A stretch of DNA of 39,705 bases, from contig JAAOXG010000044.1 in assembly GCA_013036995.1 (NCBI GenBank), positions 1-39,705 on the forward strand. Direction: 5' to 3'. Source of the stretch: Lacrimispora defluvii (GTDB lineage Bacteria; Bacillota; Clostridia; Lachnospirales; Lachnospiraceae). The notes under the pieces were generated by a model. The model worked only from the letters and a program-made list of their open reading frames with translations, was not told the origin of the DNA and did no database searches. The first letter of the stretch is position 1, and every line of letters starts with the position of its first letter. Shown one piece after another: positions 15,474 through 21,650 of the stretch. The position numbers were made by a program, and so were the translations under genes.

Positions 15474-15501
15474 ACATCTTGTCTTTAACCACCATATAAT
15501 A
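15474..15501 (+). promoter_or_regulatory. Sigma-K-like promoter of the second Cys-rich gene
   Basis: AC at 15474-15475, a 17-base spacer, CATATAATA (15493-15501), fitting AC-N16/17-CATANNNTA. An overlapping TATAAT at 15505-15510 has no matching -35 at 17 bases. Confidence 0.45.
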
Positions 15502-15531
15502 CATTATAATTTGAAAAGGGGGTAGTAAACA

Positions 15532-15744
15532 ATGGGATGCTTCTGGGGTTGCGGAAATCGCTGCAATAATAATTGTAATAATAATTGTAGTGGCAATTGC
15601 AATAATAATTGTGACTGCGATGATGATGAAGTTGACTGCTCAGAGGAAGTTAGAAGAGCTTACTGGGCTGGATATAGAGCTGGCTGTAATGATCCTCGGT
15701 GCCATCGTCGTTTTGATGATGACGATGATTGTGGCTGCAATTAA
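15532..15744 (+). CDS. Cys/Asn/Asp-rich small protein, probably spore-associated
   Basis: A 70-residue protein with 13 Cys. The N-terminal third is a CNNNCNNNCSGNCNNNC ladder, then an acidic DCDDDEVDC stretch. A short helical part AYWAGYRAGC echoes the G-Y-x-x-G elements of the protein at 9386, and the end is DDDDDCGCN. AAGGGGGT precedes the ATG. The Cys/Asp arrangement could bind metal or crosslink. The sigma-K-like promoter suggests late mother-cell expression, hence coat or exosporium. Family not recognised; a spore role is inference. Confidence 0.65.
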   Translation: MGCFWGCGNRCNNNCNNNCSGNCNNNCDCDDDEVDCSEEVRRAYWAGYRAGCNDPRCHRRFDDDDDCGCN

Positions 15745-15751
15745 TTCTATT

Positions 15752-15791
15752 AAAGGCGGGTATCCGGTTGATTCCGGTACCCGCCTTTTTA
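15752..15791 (+). terminator. Strong terminator
   Basis: AAAGGCGGGTATCCGG pairs with CCGGTACCCGCCTTT, followed by TT. The left arm recurs almost unchanged at 19984, so this is a locally repeated terminator type. Confidence 0.88.
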
Positions 15792-15823
15792 GTGATTATA
15801 TAAAATAATGTATAAATAGTTTG

Positions 15824-15858
15824 AGCCAGCAGGGAATATAAAATAAACCCTGCTGGCT
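15824..15858. other. Perfect 11-bp inverted repeat
   Basis: AGCCAGCAGGG (15824-15834) and CCCTGCTGGCT (15848-15858) pair perfectly around a 13-base AT loop. No T-run follows on either strand. It may terminate the cold-shock gene or be a protein site. From 15859 to 15996 nothing else is seen. Confidence 0.5.
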
Positions 15859-15996
15859 TAGCTGTAATAAATAAAAATTACTCTGACTTTTTAAAATACA
15901 GATAGTTGGAACATATTCACCTTAACAAATTCACTTTATCAAATGGGTATTTGAAGAAAATGGATCAATAGACGTGATTCGTACATCTGTATGAAA

Positions 15997-16197
15997 TTAA
16001 GCTACGTGAACGTTAACTGCCTGAAGACCACGGTTGCCGTTGATTGTTTCGAAAACAACAGACTGGCCATCTTCTAAAGATTTGAAACCTTCCATAGCAA
16101 GACCGGAGAAATGAACGAAAATATCGTTGCCTTCTTCGTCACAGATGAAACCAAAACCTTTTTGTGCATTAAACCATTTTACTGTACCTTTTTTCAT
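15997..16197 (-). CDS. Cold-shock protein (CspA family)
   Basis: A 66-residue single cold-shock domain of standard length. [20 protein letters not shown] contains RNP1 (KGFGFI) and NDIFVHF is RNP2. These proteins bind single-stranded RNA/DNA and melt mRNA structure, as cytosolic RNA chaperones. AAGGAGGTATC lies directly before the ATG. The mRNA starts near 16320, giving a 120-base leader with a long hairpin, as in many csp genes. Confidence 0.95.
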   Translation of the reverse strand: MKKGTVKWFNAQKGFGFICDEEGNDIFVHFSGLAMEGFKSLEDGQSVVFETINGNRGLQAVNVHVA

Positions 16198-16246
16198 GAA
16201 AAGATACCTCCTTAAAATTATTGTGTATTCTGCTTAAAACTAAAAA

Positions 16247-16298
16247 TCGCATATACTTGTAAATCATCAATAGAATAATGACTTACAAATATATGCGA
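16247..16298 (-). promoter_or_regulatory. Long hairpin in the csp 5' leader
   Basis: TCGCATATACTTGTAAATCA (16247-16266) pairs with TGACTTACAAATATATGCGA (16279-16298), a 20-base stem with few mismatches. On the mRNA it is followed by TTTTTAG, so it could act as an attenuator or a temperature-sensitive element. Confidence 0.6.
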
Positions 16299-16326
16299 AA
16301 TCAAAACTTTATTAAAATACTAATTT

Positions 16327-16355
16327 AATATACCACAGAAGAGAACAATAGTCAA
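16327..16355 (-). promoter_or_regulatory. Sigma-A promoter of the csp gene
   Basis: On the minus strand TTGACT (16355-16350), a 17-base spacer, TATATT (16332-16327). Confidence 0.8.
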
Positions 16356-16409
16356 TATAAAAATATTATTGATACAATAGAAACTGGAAAGAATCACAAG
16401 AGGTGTAAG

Positions 16410-16926
16410 ATGAGTGATATGACAAATGATGCGCAAAACACTGGCTGGAGAGGACTTACGGAAGATGAGGTAAATGAAAGCGTAGAACAGGGGCTGGTAA
16501 ATCAGAGCGACATTTCAACAGGAAAGTCCGTTAAAAATATAATACTATCCAATATACTGACTTATTTTAACCTGATTTTTTTAATTATAGCCATACTGCT
16601 GATTTACGTTGGTTCCTACCGCAACCTTACATTTTTACCAGTTATTATAGGAAACATCGTAATAGGTATTACAGGTTAATGAAGCTCTTTTAACAGGTGA
16701 GGCAGATGAAATTGAAAAAATAAGTGGAAGCAGCCTTTTATCAGGGAGTTTTGTGGTAATAATGGGTTTGGTATTTTGCGGTATCTTTCTTCATCAGCTG
16801 TTTGCCATAAGTGAAATGTCTGATATATGTGCGCTTTTATTGATCGTTTTTTCCTTTGCTGCAGAGTCTCTTTTCCGGTATCTGACCATTGGTATTGAGA
16901 AACTGGATGAATTCATAAAACATTAA
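16410..16926 (+). pseudogene. P-type cation ATPase, internally deleted
   Basis: The first 89 codons are a normal P-type ATPase N-terminus (WRGLTEDEVNESVEQGLVNQ, ILSNILTYFNLIFLIIAILL, then NLTFLPVIIGNIVIGI), ending at a stop at 16677. In the next frame, from 16675, homology resumes inside the actuator domain (NEALLTGEADEIEK...LLSGSFVV, the TGE motif) and then jumps straight to the last membrane helices (GIFLHQLFAISEMSD, ending LDEFIKH at 16926). The phosphorylation DKTG loop and nucleotide domain are gone. A family member is about 800 residues, so at least two internal deletions have occurred. AGAGGTG still precedes the old start. The 3' end overlaps the S8 gene by 14 bases. Confidence 0.85.
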
Positions 16927-18592
16927 TCAGACGGGCAATTAACCCGTTAATATCTAACTGTCCATAACCCCATACATTATTGGGATAGAGATAGGAGCTG
17001 CTGCGTTTTGCTCCACGGGTAATCATGCGGTTAATCTGTTTTCCGGTAAGGGAGGTAAAATTCCCTTTGCACAGAGTCCATTCCATGACCATGGCAATTC
17101 CCCCCGCCGCCTGGGCAGCCGCAGCTCCTGTCCCGTTCATAGTTCCATACCGGTTTTGGGGAAGTGCGCATGGGATCTGGTAACCGGGAGCTGCAATGTC
17201 TGGTTTAATCATTCCGTTGCTGGTATAGCCTCTGCCGGACTGCACTAATATAGTGCCGTCAATCTGGTTGTAGGCGGAGGTAGTCAGAGTATTAATAGAA
17301 TTTCCTGGATTGGTTATGGTAGTATCGGGACTTGCATTTATAAAGTAGGTATAATCCGATATGAAATTACCAGACGGAAGCCAGGAATTATAATAAAAAG
17401 GCTGGTTTTCCGTGCTGTCCAGACGGAAGGTCCAAAGTCCAGGTTCAGCCTGGTCAAAGCGTATTAAGATCAGCTGTTGCCCGGTTTCTTCCTCAAAAAT
17501 AATGTTATTTACCCATACCAGACCCTGGCCAAAAGCAATTTTTATACATTCGTTAAAGGAAGGTTCAATTTCATATGTGATCAATCGATCCGGAGAAATA
17601 ATCTGGATTGCCGGTCTGCCAGGAATGCCGGGCCATATTTCCATGGATAATTTTTTATCTTCATTACCTATGTTTAACTGGAATTCGGTGCTATAGGGAG
17701 CCGAATCAATGCTACCAAAATAGTGCCGGCCCAGGTTCCCCTCATCACCTGCAGCAATGGAAACATTAACACCTGATAAGCGCAAAAGATTTGCCAGATA
17801 CTGGCTCATTATGCTCTGCCCTTCATGAATTCCCTGGCTGGTTCCCATTGCAATACAAATGACAAGGGGGCGTGCTATTTTTTTTGCTTCTTCAACCAGA
17901 TAACGGATACCAAGAATAATATCAGATTCCTGGAAACATAATTTATCCTCTGGTATTAAAAAAACATTTCTCAGATTTTTCTTTGCCTCTTTTAATTTCA
18001 CTACAACAAGTTCGCTATAGGGAACAACTCCACTAAATGAATTTTTGGTGTCTATACTGCCTGATATAATGCTGGCTATGGCGGTTCCATGACCGATCGT
18101 ATCAACTGTGGGGACCAGTGACAGTGTATCATTGGAAAGCAGTGCGGCATTGATCTGCTGCTTGCTGTATTGTGAACCATAGGTAAAGTCTTTTGGAGAT
18201 ACCCCGCTCTGGTCAGTCTGATCCCATAAGGATACGATGCGGGTGGAACCATCTGCATTTCGGAAAGCCGGATGCTGATAATCGATTCCCGTGTCTACAA
18301 TGCCAACCAGTGTACATTGCCCAAGGAGATTGTAATTGTTATTTTGCTCCACGGTTTTATTGGGTGAAATTTCATCACTGGCAGAAGAGGCAAGGGTATA
18401 AACTGATGGGAAGGCGTAATAGGGAGTGCGTCCGATATCGCAAACGTCCATCACACTTCTGGAGACATGCAGCAATGAATGAGCATCATTTAATAATGTG
18501 ATGTTATCTCCGGTACTATATCTGGGTATCATGGAGTTATCAATGATAAAATCGTAATAATTCTCATCCAATATTTTTTGCATAACCGGCAT
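16913..18592 (-). CDS. S8 subtilisin-like Csp-type protein lacking the catalytic Ser (pseudoprotease)
   Basis: A 559-residue protein without a signal peptide, with an N-terminal prodomain-like part and the split subtilase layout of clostridial Csp proteins. Asp100 (IVDTGIDYQHPAF) and His168 (TIGHGTAIASI) are in place. The oxyanion-hole Asn is Asp283 (IAAGDEGN, normally AAGNEG) and the nucleophile Ser is Gly489 (MNGTGAAAAQAAGG, normally GTSxA). Both codons were checked in the DNA (GAT and GGA). The reading frame is complete, so this looks like a retained non-catalytic protein rather than decay. In C. difficile, CspA and CspC are such pseudoproteases and act in germinant signalling. Start 18592 has a weak ribosome binding site; CATACTATA (18623-18615, minus) resembles a sporulation -10. 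Confidence 0.85.
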   Translation of the reverse strand: MPVMQKILDENYYDFIIDNSMIPRYSTGDNITLLNDAHSLLHVSRSVMDVCDIGRTPYYAFPSVYTLASSASDEISPNKTVEQNNNYNLLGQCTLVGIVDTGIDYQHPAFRNADGSTRIVSLWDQTDQSGVSPKDFTYGSQYSKQQINAALLSNDTLSLVPTVDTIGHGTAIASIISGSIDTKNSFSGVVPYSELVVVKLKEAKKNLRNVFLIPEDKLCFQESDIILGIRYLVEEAKKIARPLVICIAMGTSQGIHEGQSIMSQYLANLLRLSGVNVSIAAGDEGNLGRHYFGSIDSAPYSTEFQLNIGNEDKKLSMEIWPGIPGRPAIQIISPDRLITYEIEPSFNECIKIAFGQGLVWVNNIIFEEETGQQLILIRFDQAEPGLWTFRLDSTENQPFYYNSWLPSGNFISDYTYFINASPDTTITNPGNSINTLTTSAYNQIDGTILVQSGRGYTSNGMIKPDIAAPGYQIPCALPQNRYGTMNGTGAAAAQAAGGIAMVMEWTLCKGNFTSLTGKQINRMITRGAKRSSSYLYPNNVWGYGQLDINGLIARLINVL

Positions 18593-18668
18593 CCGATCTG
18601 TTTTGCTTATGGTATATAGTATGCGGATGCCTGTTATGTATTCTTTCTAAGTATGGCAGACTGGGGAA

Positions 18669-19034
18669 TCAGATAAATTTGCACCCATTTGCCAGCAAGG
18701 CCTTTTTTACGTCTTCTAATCGATCTTCTTTTAAAAATATGTAATCTGTATCATAAGTGGCAACAACCAAAATGCAGGTCTTCTCATCTGCAATAATCTT
18801 GGATAAGAAAGCAATCATACCATACTTTTCAAATGACGCATCCTCCGCAATCCGAAAACAACGCCACCCATGTTCTGCAGTCAGATATATTTCCGGCATA
18901 TGATCCGTTTCGCATATTAGCGATAATTCGTTATCGGTCTTGCTGATAAATGTAAAATCATGATTTAAAAGCTCAGTACTTATTTCTTTCAGCTTACAGA
19001 TAGAAAACTTCCTGTCAATAATCTGCAGATCCAT
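18669..19034 (-). CDS. ACT-domain protein (CASTOR-type)
   Basis: A 121-residue protein. ATG 19034 is chosen because AGGAGG (19047-19042) lies just before it. The order LQIIDRKFSICKLKE, ICETDHMPEIY, GWRCFRIAE, then GMIAFLSKIIADEKTCILVV and ATYDTDYIFLKEDRLEDVKK matches the tandem ACT arrangement of the CASTOR/ACT_7 family. These domains bind amino acids and act as sensors; no enzyme domain is attached. It is a monocistronic gene behind its own promoter and a structured leader with a terminator-like hairpin just before the ribosome binding site, which hints at ligand-controlled expression. Confidence 0.75.
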   Translation of the reverse strand: MDLQIIDRKFSICKLKEISTELLNHDFTFISKTDNELSLICETDHMPEIYLTAEHGWRCFRIAEDASFEKYGMIAFLSKIIADEKTCILVVATYDTDYIFLKEDRLEDVKKALLANGCKFI

Positions 19035-19050
19035 TTGATTTCCTCCTATT

Positions 19051-19140
19051 AAAAAAGTCCAGAATATCATACCTTCAATGGCCTAATGGTATGAAATCTG
19101 AACGCTGGTGTGATACTTTACCCGGCGGCAAAGTCTGCGT
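19051..19140 (-). ncRNA. Candidate cis-regulatory leader of the ACT gene
   Basis: On the minus strand, after a promoter at 19193-19165, a compact structure is seen: outer stem ACGC/GCGT (19140-19137 with 19105-19102) enclosing stem ACTTTGCC/GGTAAAGT (19134-19127 with 19122-19115) with a GCCG loop. It is followed by a terminator-like hairpin: CAGA..TCATACC pairs with GGTATGA..TCTG (19100-19060), then GAC and six U (19056-19051). The AGGAGG site lies only 4 bases beyond the U-run. Aptamer plus intrinsic terminator before the gene is riboswitch or attenuator architecture. I do not recognise it as a known class. Confidence 0.5.
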
Positions 19141-19164
19141 GAATAATTATAAATGATTGTGTAT

Positions 19165-19193
19165 AATTTACTACAATTTATGTTTGAGGTCAA
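19165..19193 (-). promoter_or_regulatory. Sigma-A promoter of the ACT gene
   Basis: TTGACC (19193-19188), a 17-base spacer, TAAATT (19170-19165). It implies a leader of about 125 bases. The stretch 19194-19426 to its right holds no gene I can support. Confidence 0.7.
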
Positions 19194-19426
19194 GTAGTTT
19201 AAAAAAAAATAGTGGGACGTAACTATTGTTGTTGGATTTTAAACCAGCAAATTAACATTTGGGGTATCAAAGATATTAGATAAAGAAGAGTTGAAAAGTT
19301 ATTTCCATAGCTAATACAGCTTCGAACAAATGTACAAACATAAGAGGTAAATATTAAAAAATAACATTTTGATTTTATAAAGCGCCTGTCGATTTTTGGT
19401 GGATGGGTGTTTTTTGGTAATGTTTA

Positions 19427-19455
19427 TTGAAAATGTTACTATATTATGGTAAAAT
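19427..19455 (+). promoter_or_regulatory. Sigma-A promoter of the small membrane protein
   Basis: TTGAAA (19427-19432), a 17-base spacer, TAAAAT (19450-19455), 30 bases before the start codon. Confidence 0.8.
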
Positions 19456-19485
19456 ATGTAACCAATACGAAAGGGGGAAAATGTG

Positions 19486-19764
19486 ATGTATGATTTAATA
19501 AAAAATATCGCAACCATTCTTGTCTATGGTGCGATTATCGCAGTAATATTTAATAATGTAAAAGGTGATGAGATGAGTCTTAAAAGAAAATGGATAGTAA
19601 GTGCAATATTGGCAATTTTTGGAGGTATACTCTTAATTTTAACAATGACTCTATTCAAGTATATAGGAGATAACCTGTCATGGTATTTAATGGTTTTCTT
19701 TTTTGCAGCAATATTTATTTCAGGTGTACTTCTCCTAATATATTGTAGTAAGCTAAAAAAATAA
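19486..19764 (+). CDS. Small three-helix membrane protein, unknown function
   Basis: A 92-residue protein. ATG 19486 follows AAGGGGG (19471-19477) by 8 bases; GTG 19483 is also in frame. Three hydrophobic segments are visible: IATILVYGAIIAVIFN, WIVSAILAIFGGILLILTMT and LMVFFFAAIFISGVLLLIY, with Lys-rich loops (SLKRKW) and a KLKK end. No family is recognised. It has its own promoter and no obvious partner. The following 220 bases (19765-19983) contain no supported gene; one short frame (LNIEETARLKAVKEI) may be a remnant. Confidence 0.55.
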   Translation: MYDLIKNIATILVYGAIIAVIFNNVKGDEMSLKRKWIVSAILAIFGGILLILTMTLFKYIGDNLSWYLMVFFFAAIFISGVLLLIYCSKLKK

Positions 19765-19984
19765 TAAAATATTTACCATTATATTAGAGGCGGCCACCCC
19801 GTCTTTAGATCCTATATAGATTACATAAACGTCTTAGTTGTAGAAAATGCAGACGATTACAGATTGATTTAAATATTGAAGAAACTGCCAGATTGAAAGC
19901 AGTAAAGGAAATTTTATCAGTGCAAAGATGCAGACGGAAATATCATAGTCCGTGTTTATGTAAGAGTTAAATAATCGTTTGATT

Positions 19985-20018
19985 AAAGGCGGGTATCCGG
20001 AATTCCGGACCCGCCTTA
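19985..20018. terminator. Terminator, near-copy of the one at 15752
   Basis: AAGGCGGGTATCCGG pairs with CCGGACCCGCCTT around AATT (two bases bulged). It serves the minus-strand gene ending at 20021 and may be bidirectional. Confidence 0.7.
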
Positions 20019-20020
20019 AA

Positions 20021-20200
20021 TTATCGTTTTTTATAGTACTGTTCATACCATCGAGGCTGCCTAAAATACTGAGGAATACTTTCTGCACTTGGCATTCTGT
20101 AAAATCCGCAACAGCTATTATCAGAGTTACACTCCTGTTCCACTGGATCGAATTTAGGACACTTATTTAAAACTGGCTCAAGTTCACATTTTGCTTTCAT
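20021..20200 (-). CDS. 59-residue Cys-containing small protein with a LexA-type promoter box
   Basis: ATG 20200 is set by AGGAGGTGG just upstream. The product begins MKAKCELEPVLNKCPKFDPV, contains ECNSDNSCCGF with five Cys in all, and ends QPRWYEQYYKKR. No signal peptide or membrane segment. The Cys grouping (KC, KCP, QEC, SCC) could bind zinc or an Fe-S cluster. Family not recognised. The promoter carries an SOS-like operator (20229-20242), so DNA-damage induction is the best functional hint. Terminator at 19985-20018. Confidence 0.6.
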   Translation of the reverse strand: MKAKCELEPVLNKCPKFDPVEQECNSDNSCCGFYRMPSAESIPQYFRQPRWYEQYYKKR

Positions 20201-20222
20201 TTCTGACCACCTCCTGCAACTA

Positions 20223-20251
20223 ATTATAAGAACATTTGTTCGAATGGTCAA
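20223..20251 (-). promoter_or_regulatory. Consensus promoter overlapped by a LexA-like box
   Basis: On the minus strand TTGACC (20251-20246), a 17-base spacer, TATAAT (20228-20223). Inside the spacer lies CGAACAAATGTTCT (20242-20229), which matches the Gram-positive LexA/DinR box CGAACNNNNGTTCG at all but the last base. Binding there would cover the promoter. From 20252 to 20452 only a weak GGCGG/CCGCC hairpin (20314-20336) is seen. Confidence 0.6.
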
Positions 20252-20452
20252 GCATTTCCATTTATTTTTTATTCAATCAAATCTATTAAGTCTCAGAGTG
20301 ATCAAAATCACAGAGGGCGGAATTCTAATATTCATAGACCCGCCTTAATAAAGTAGATTATATCATTTTTAGAATGCATTTTCGTGTGATATCATGTTGT
20401 ATTAATGTGGATATCTGTACTTGATTATTTAGTTTACTGAAATCCTTAGAAC

Positions 20453-20500
20453 ACAAAAACCCCGGTAAACACAAGGAGTCCTTGTATTTACCAGGGTTCA
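20453..20500 (-). terminator. Terminator after tRNA-Val
   Basis: On the minus strand ACCCTGGTAAATACAAGG pairs with CCTTGTGTTTACCGGGGT, followed by TTTTTG. Confidence 0.85.
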
Positions 20501-20507
20501 TAATTAA

Positions 20508-20580
20508 TGGAGACAACAGGATTCGAACCTGCGACCCTTTACACGTCAAGCAAATGCTCTCCCAGCTGAGCTATGTCTCC
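20508..20580 (-). tRNA. tRNA-Val (GAC anticodon)
   Basis: A full cloverleaf reads on the minus strand: acceptor GGAGACA/TGTCTCC, D-stem GCTC/GAGC, anticodon stem TTTGC/GTAAA with loop TTGACGT (GAC), T-arm GCAGGTTCGAATCCTGT, discriminator A. CCA is not encoded. It lies 75 bases downstream of tRNA-Pro, in the same orientation; a GGTTTCC/GGGAAATCC hairpin between them (20604-20636) may be a processing or termination signal. Confidence 0.95.
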
Positions 20581-20655
20581 ATACATTTATCGGTAAACCA
20601 AAAGCACCGGTTTCCTATCTGATGGGAAATCCGGTACTAATATTACAATCGTCAA

Positions 20656-20729
20656 TCGGAGTAACAGGATTTGAACCTGCGACCTCTCGGCCCCCAGCCG
20701 AGCGCGCTACCAAGCTACGCCATACTCCG
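20656..20729 (-). tRNA. tRNA-Pro (GGG anticodon)
   Basis: A cloverleaf on the minus strand: acceptor CGGAGTA/TACTCCG, D-stem GCGT/GCGC-type, anticodon stem CTCGG/CCGAG with loop CTGGGGG (GGG), T-arm GCAGGTTCAAATCCTGT, discriminator A. It reads CCC/CCU codons. CCA is not encoded. First gene of the tRNA pair. Confidence 0.93.
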
Positions 20730-20746
20730 TTTCCTGACACTCAGAC

Positions 20747-20775
20747 ATTATAGCAGAAAATTTCCAATTGGTAAA
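20747..20775 (-). promoter_or_regulatory. Promoter of the tRNA pair
   Basis: TTTACC (20775-20770), a 17-base spacer, TATAAT (20752-20747), 17 bases before tRNA-Pro. Confidence 0.75.
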
Positions 20776-20856
20776 GTATATTTGTTGAAATATTTCAAAA
20801 TTTAATATATGATGGAATAGACAAGACTAATCAGGAAGAAAAAAAGGTGAAAATAG

Positions 20857-21639
20857 ATGAAACCAATCGTAAGCTTTGATATAGATATGACGCTGCTTGA
20901 TCATAAAGACTGGTCGATTCCGGCAAGTGCGATGGAGACCATCGAGAAACTGAGGGAGAATTATACCATAGTGGTGGCAACTGGAAGAGACATGGATTCC
21001 ATATTCAGTACTGCAATAAGGGATCAGATCCGGCCGGATGCAATTATTCACCTCAATGGAACCAAGGTGACTGTGGGAGAGACTGTAATATATGAACATT
21101 TCTTTGATAAAAATCTTTTAAAGCAGATTCTGTCCTATGCAAAGACTACACCTTACAGTGTTGGCACCACGGTAGGGGAATATGACTATTATGTAAACCC
21201 GGAGGCAGTTGCAGAACATGACAGGAAGCTATGGGGAGAATGCAGAAGAAATTTTGCAGATGCCAGCAAGCTGGTACAACTTGATGTAAGAACCATGGCA
21301 TATATCGGAGACGAAGCTGGTGCAAGAACCATGGAAGAGGAGTTTCCGGAAATCCACGTTCATATGTTTGCGGACAAGAAAGGGGCAGATGTAGTAGAGC
21401 GAAAGGCATCTAAGGCAGTAGGGCTTGCCAGACTTTGTGACTTTTATAAGATTCCTCTTTCCCAGACGATTGCATTTGGGGACAGCATGAATGATTATGA
21501 TATTGTGAAGGCTGCAGGAATCGGAATTGCAATGGGCAATGCGATGGATGAGCTGAAGCGGGCAGCAGATTATATTACAGATGCCATCGATCAGGATGGA
21601 ATTAAGAATGCCTGCCTTCATTTTGGACTGATCCGGTAG
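20857..21639 (+). CDS. HAD-IIB (Cof-type) phosphatase
   Basis: A 260-residue member of the Cof subfamily. Motif I is VSFDIDMTLLD (nucleophile and acid Asp), motif II is VVATGR, a conserved Lys lies in the KKGADVVERKASKAVGL region, and motif IV is AFGDSMNDYDIVKAAG. These enzymes dephosphorylate sugar phosphates, flavin or cofactor phosphates; the cap domain between motifs II and III decides the substrate and cannot be read. It is first in an operon with lpd (11-base gap) and pepP. Confidence 0.88.
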   Translation: MKPIVSFDIDMTLLDHKDWSIPASAMETIEKLRENYTIVVATGRDMDSIFSTAIRDQIRPDAIIHLNGTKVTVGETVIYEHFFDKNLLKQILSYAKTTPYSVGTTVGEYDYYVNPEAVAEHDRKLWGECRRNFADASKLVQLDVRTMAYIGDEAGARTMEEEFPEIHVHMFADKKGADVVERKASKAVGLARLCDFYKIPLSQTIAFGDSMNDYDIVKAAGIGIAMGNAMDELKRAADYITDAIDQDGIKNACLHFGLIR

Positions 21640-21650
21640 TAGGAGGTTTC

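Noticed and set aside
19321-19336. TTCGAACAAATGTACAAAC, resembling a LexA box
   Set aside because: The second half-site is GTAC, not GTTC, and no promoter pair surrounds it; too weak to call.
19834-20088. 84-codon minus-strand open frame overlapping the terminator at 19985
   Set aside because: It reads through a strong hairpin, lacks a ribosome binding site and overlaps the better-supported gene at 20021.
21229-21621. 130-codon minus-strand open frame
   Set aside because: Antisense to the HAD phosphatase gene, Cys/His-rich by chance of reverse codons, no ribosome binding site.
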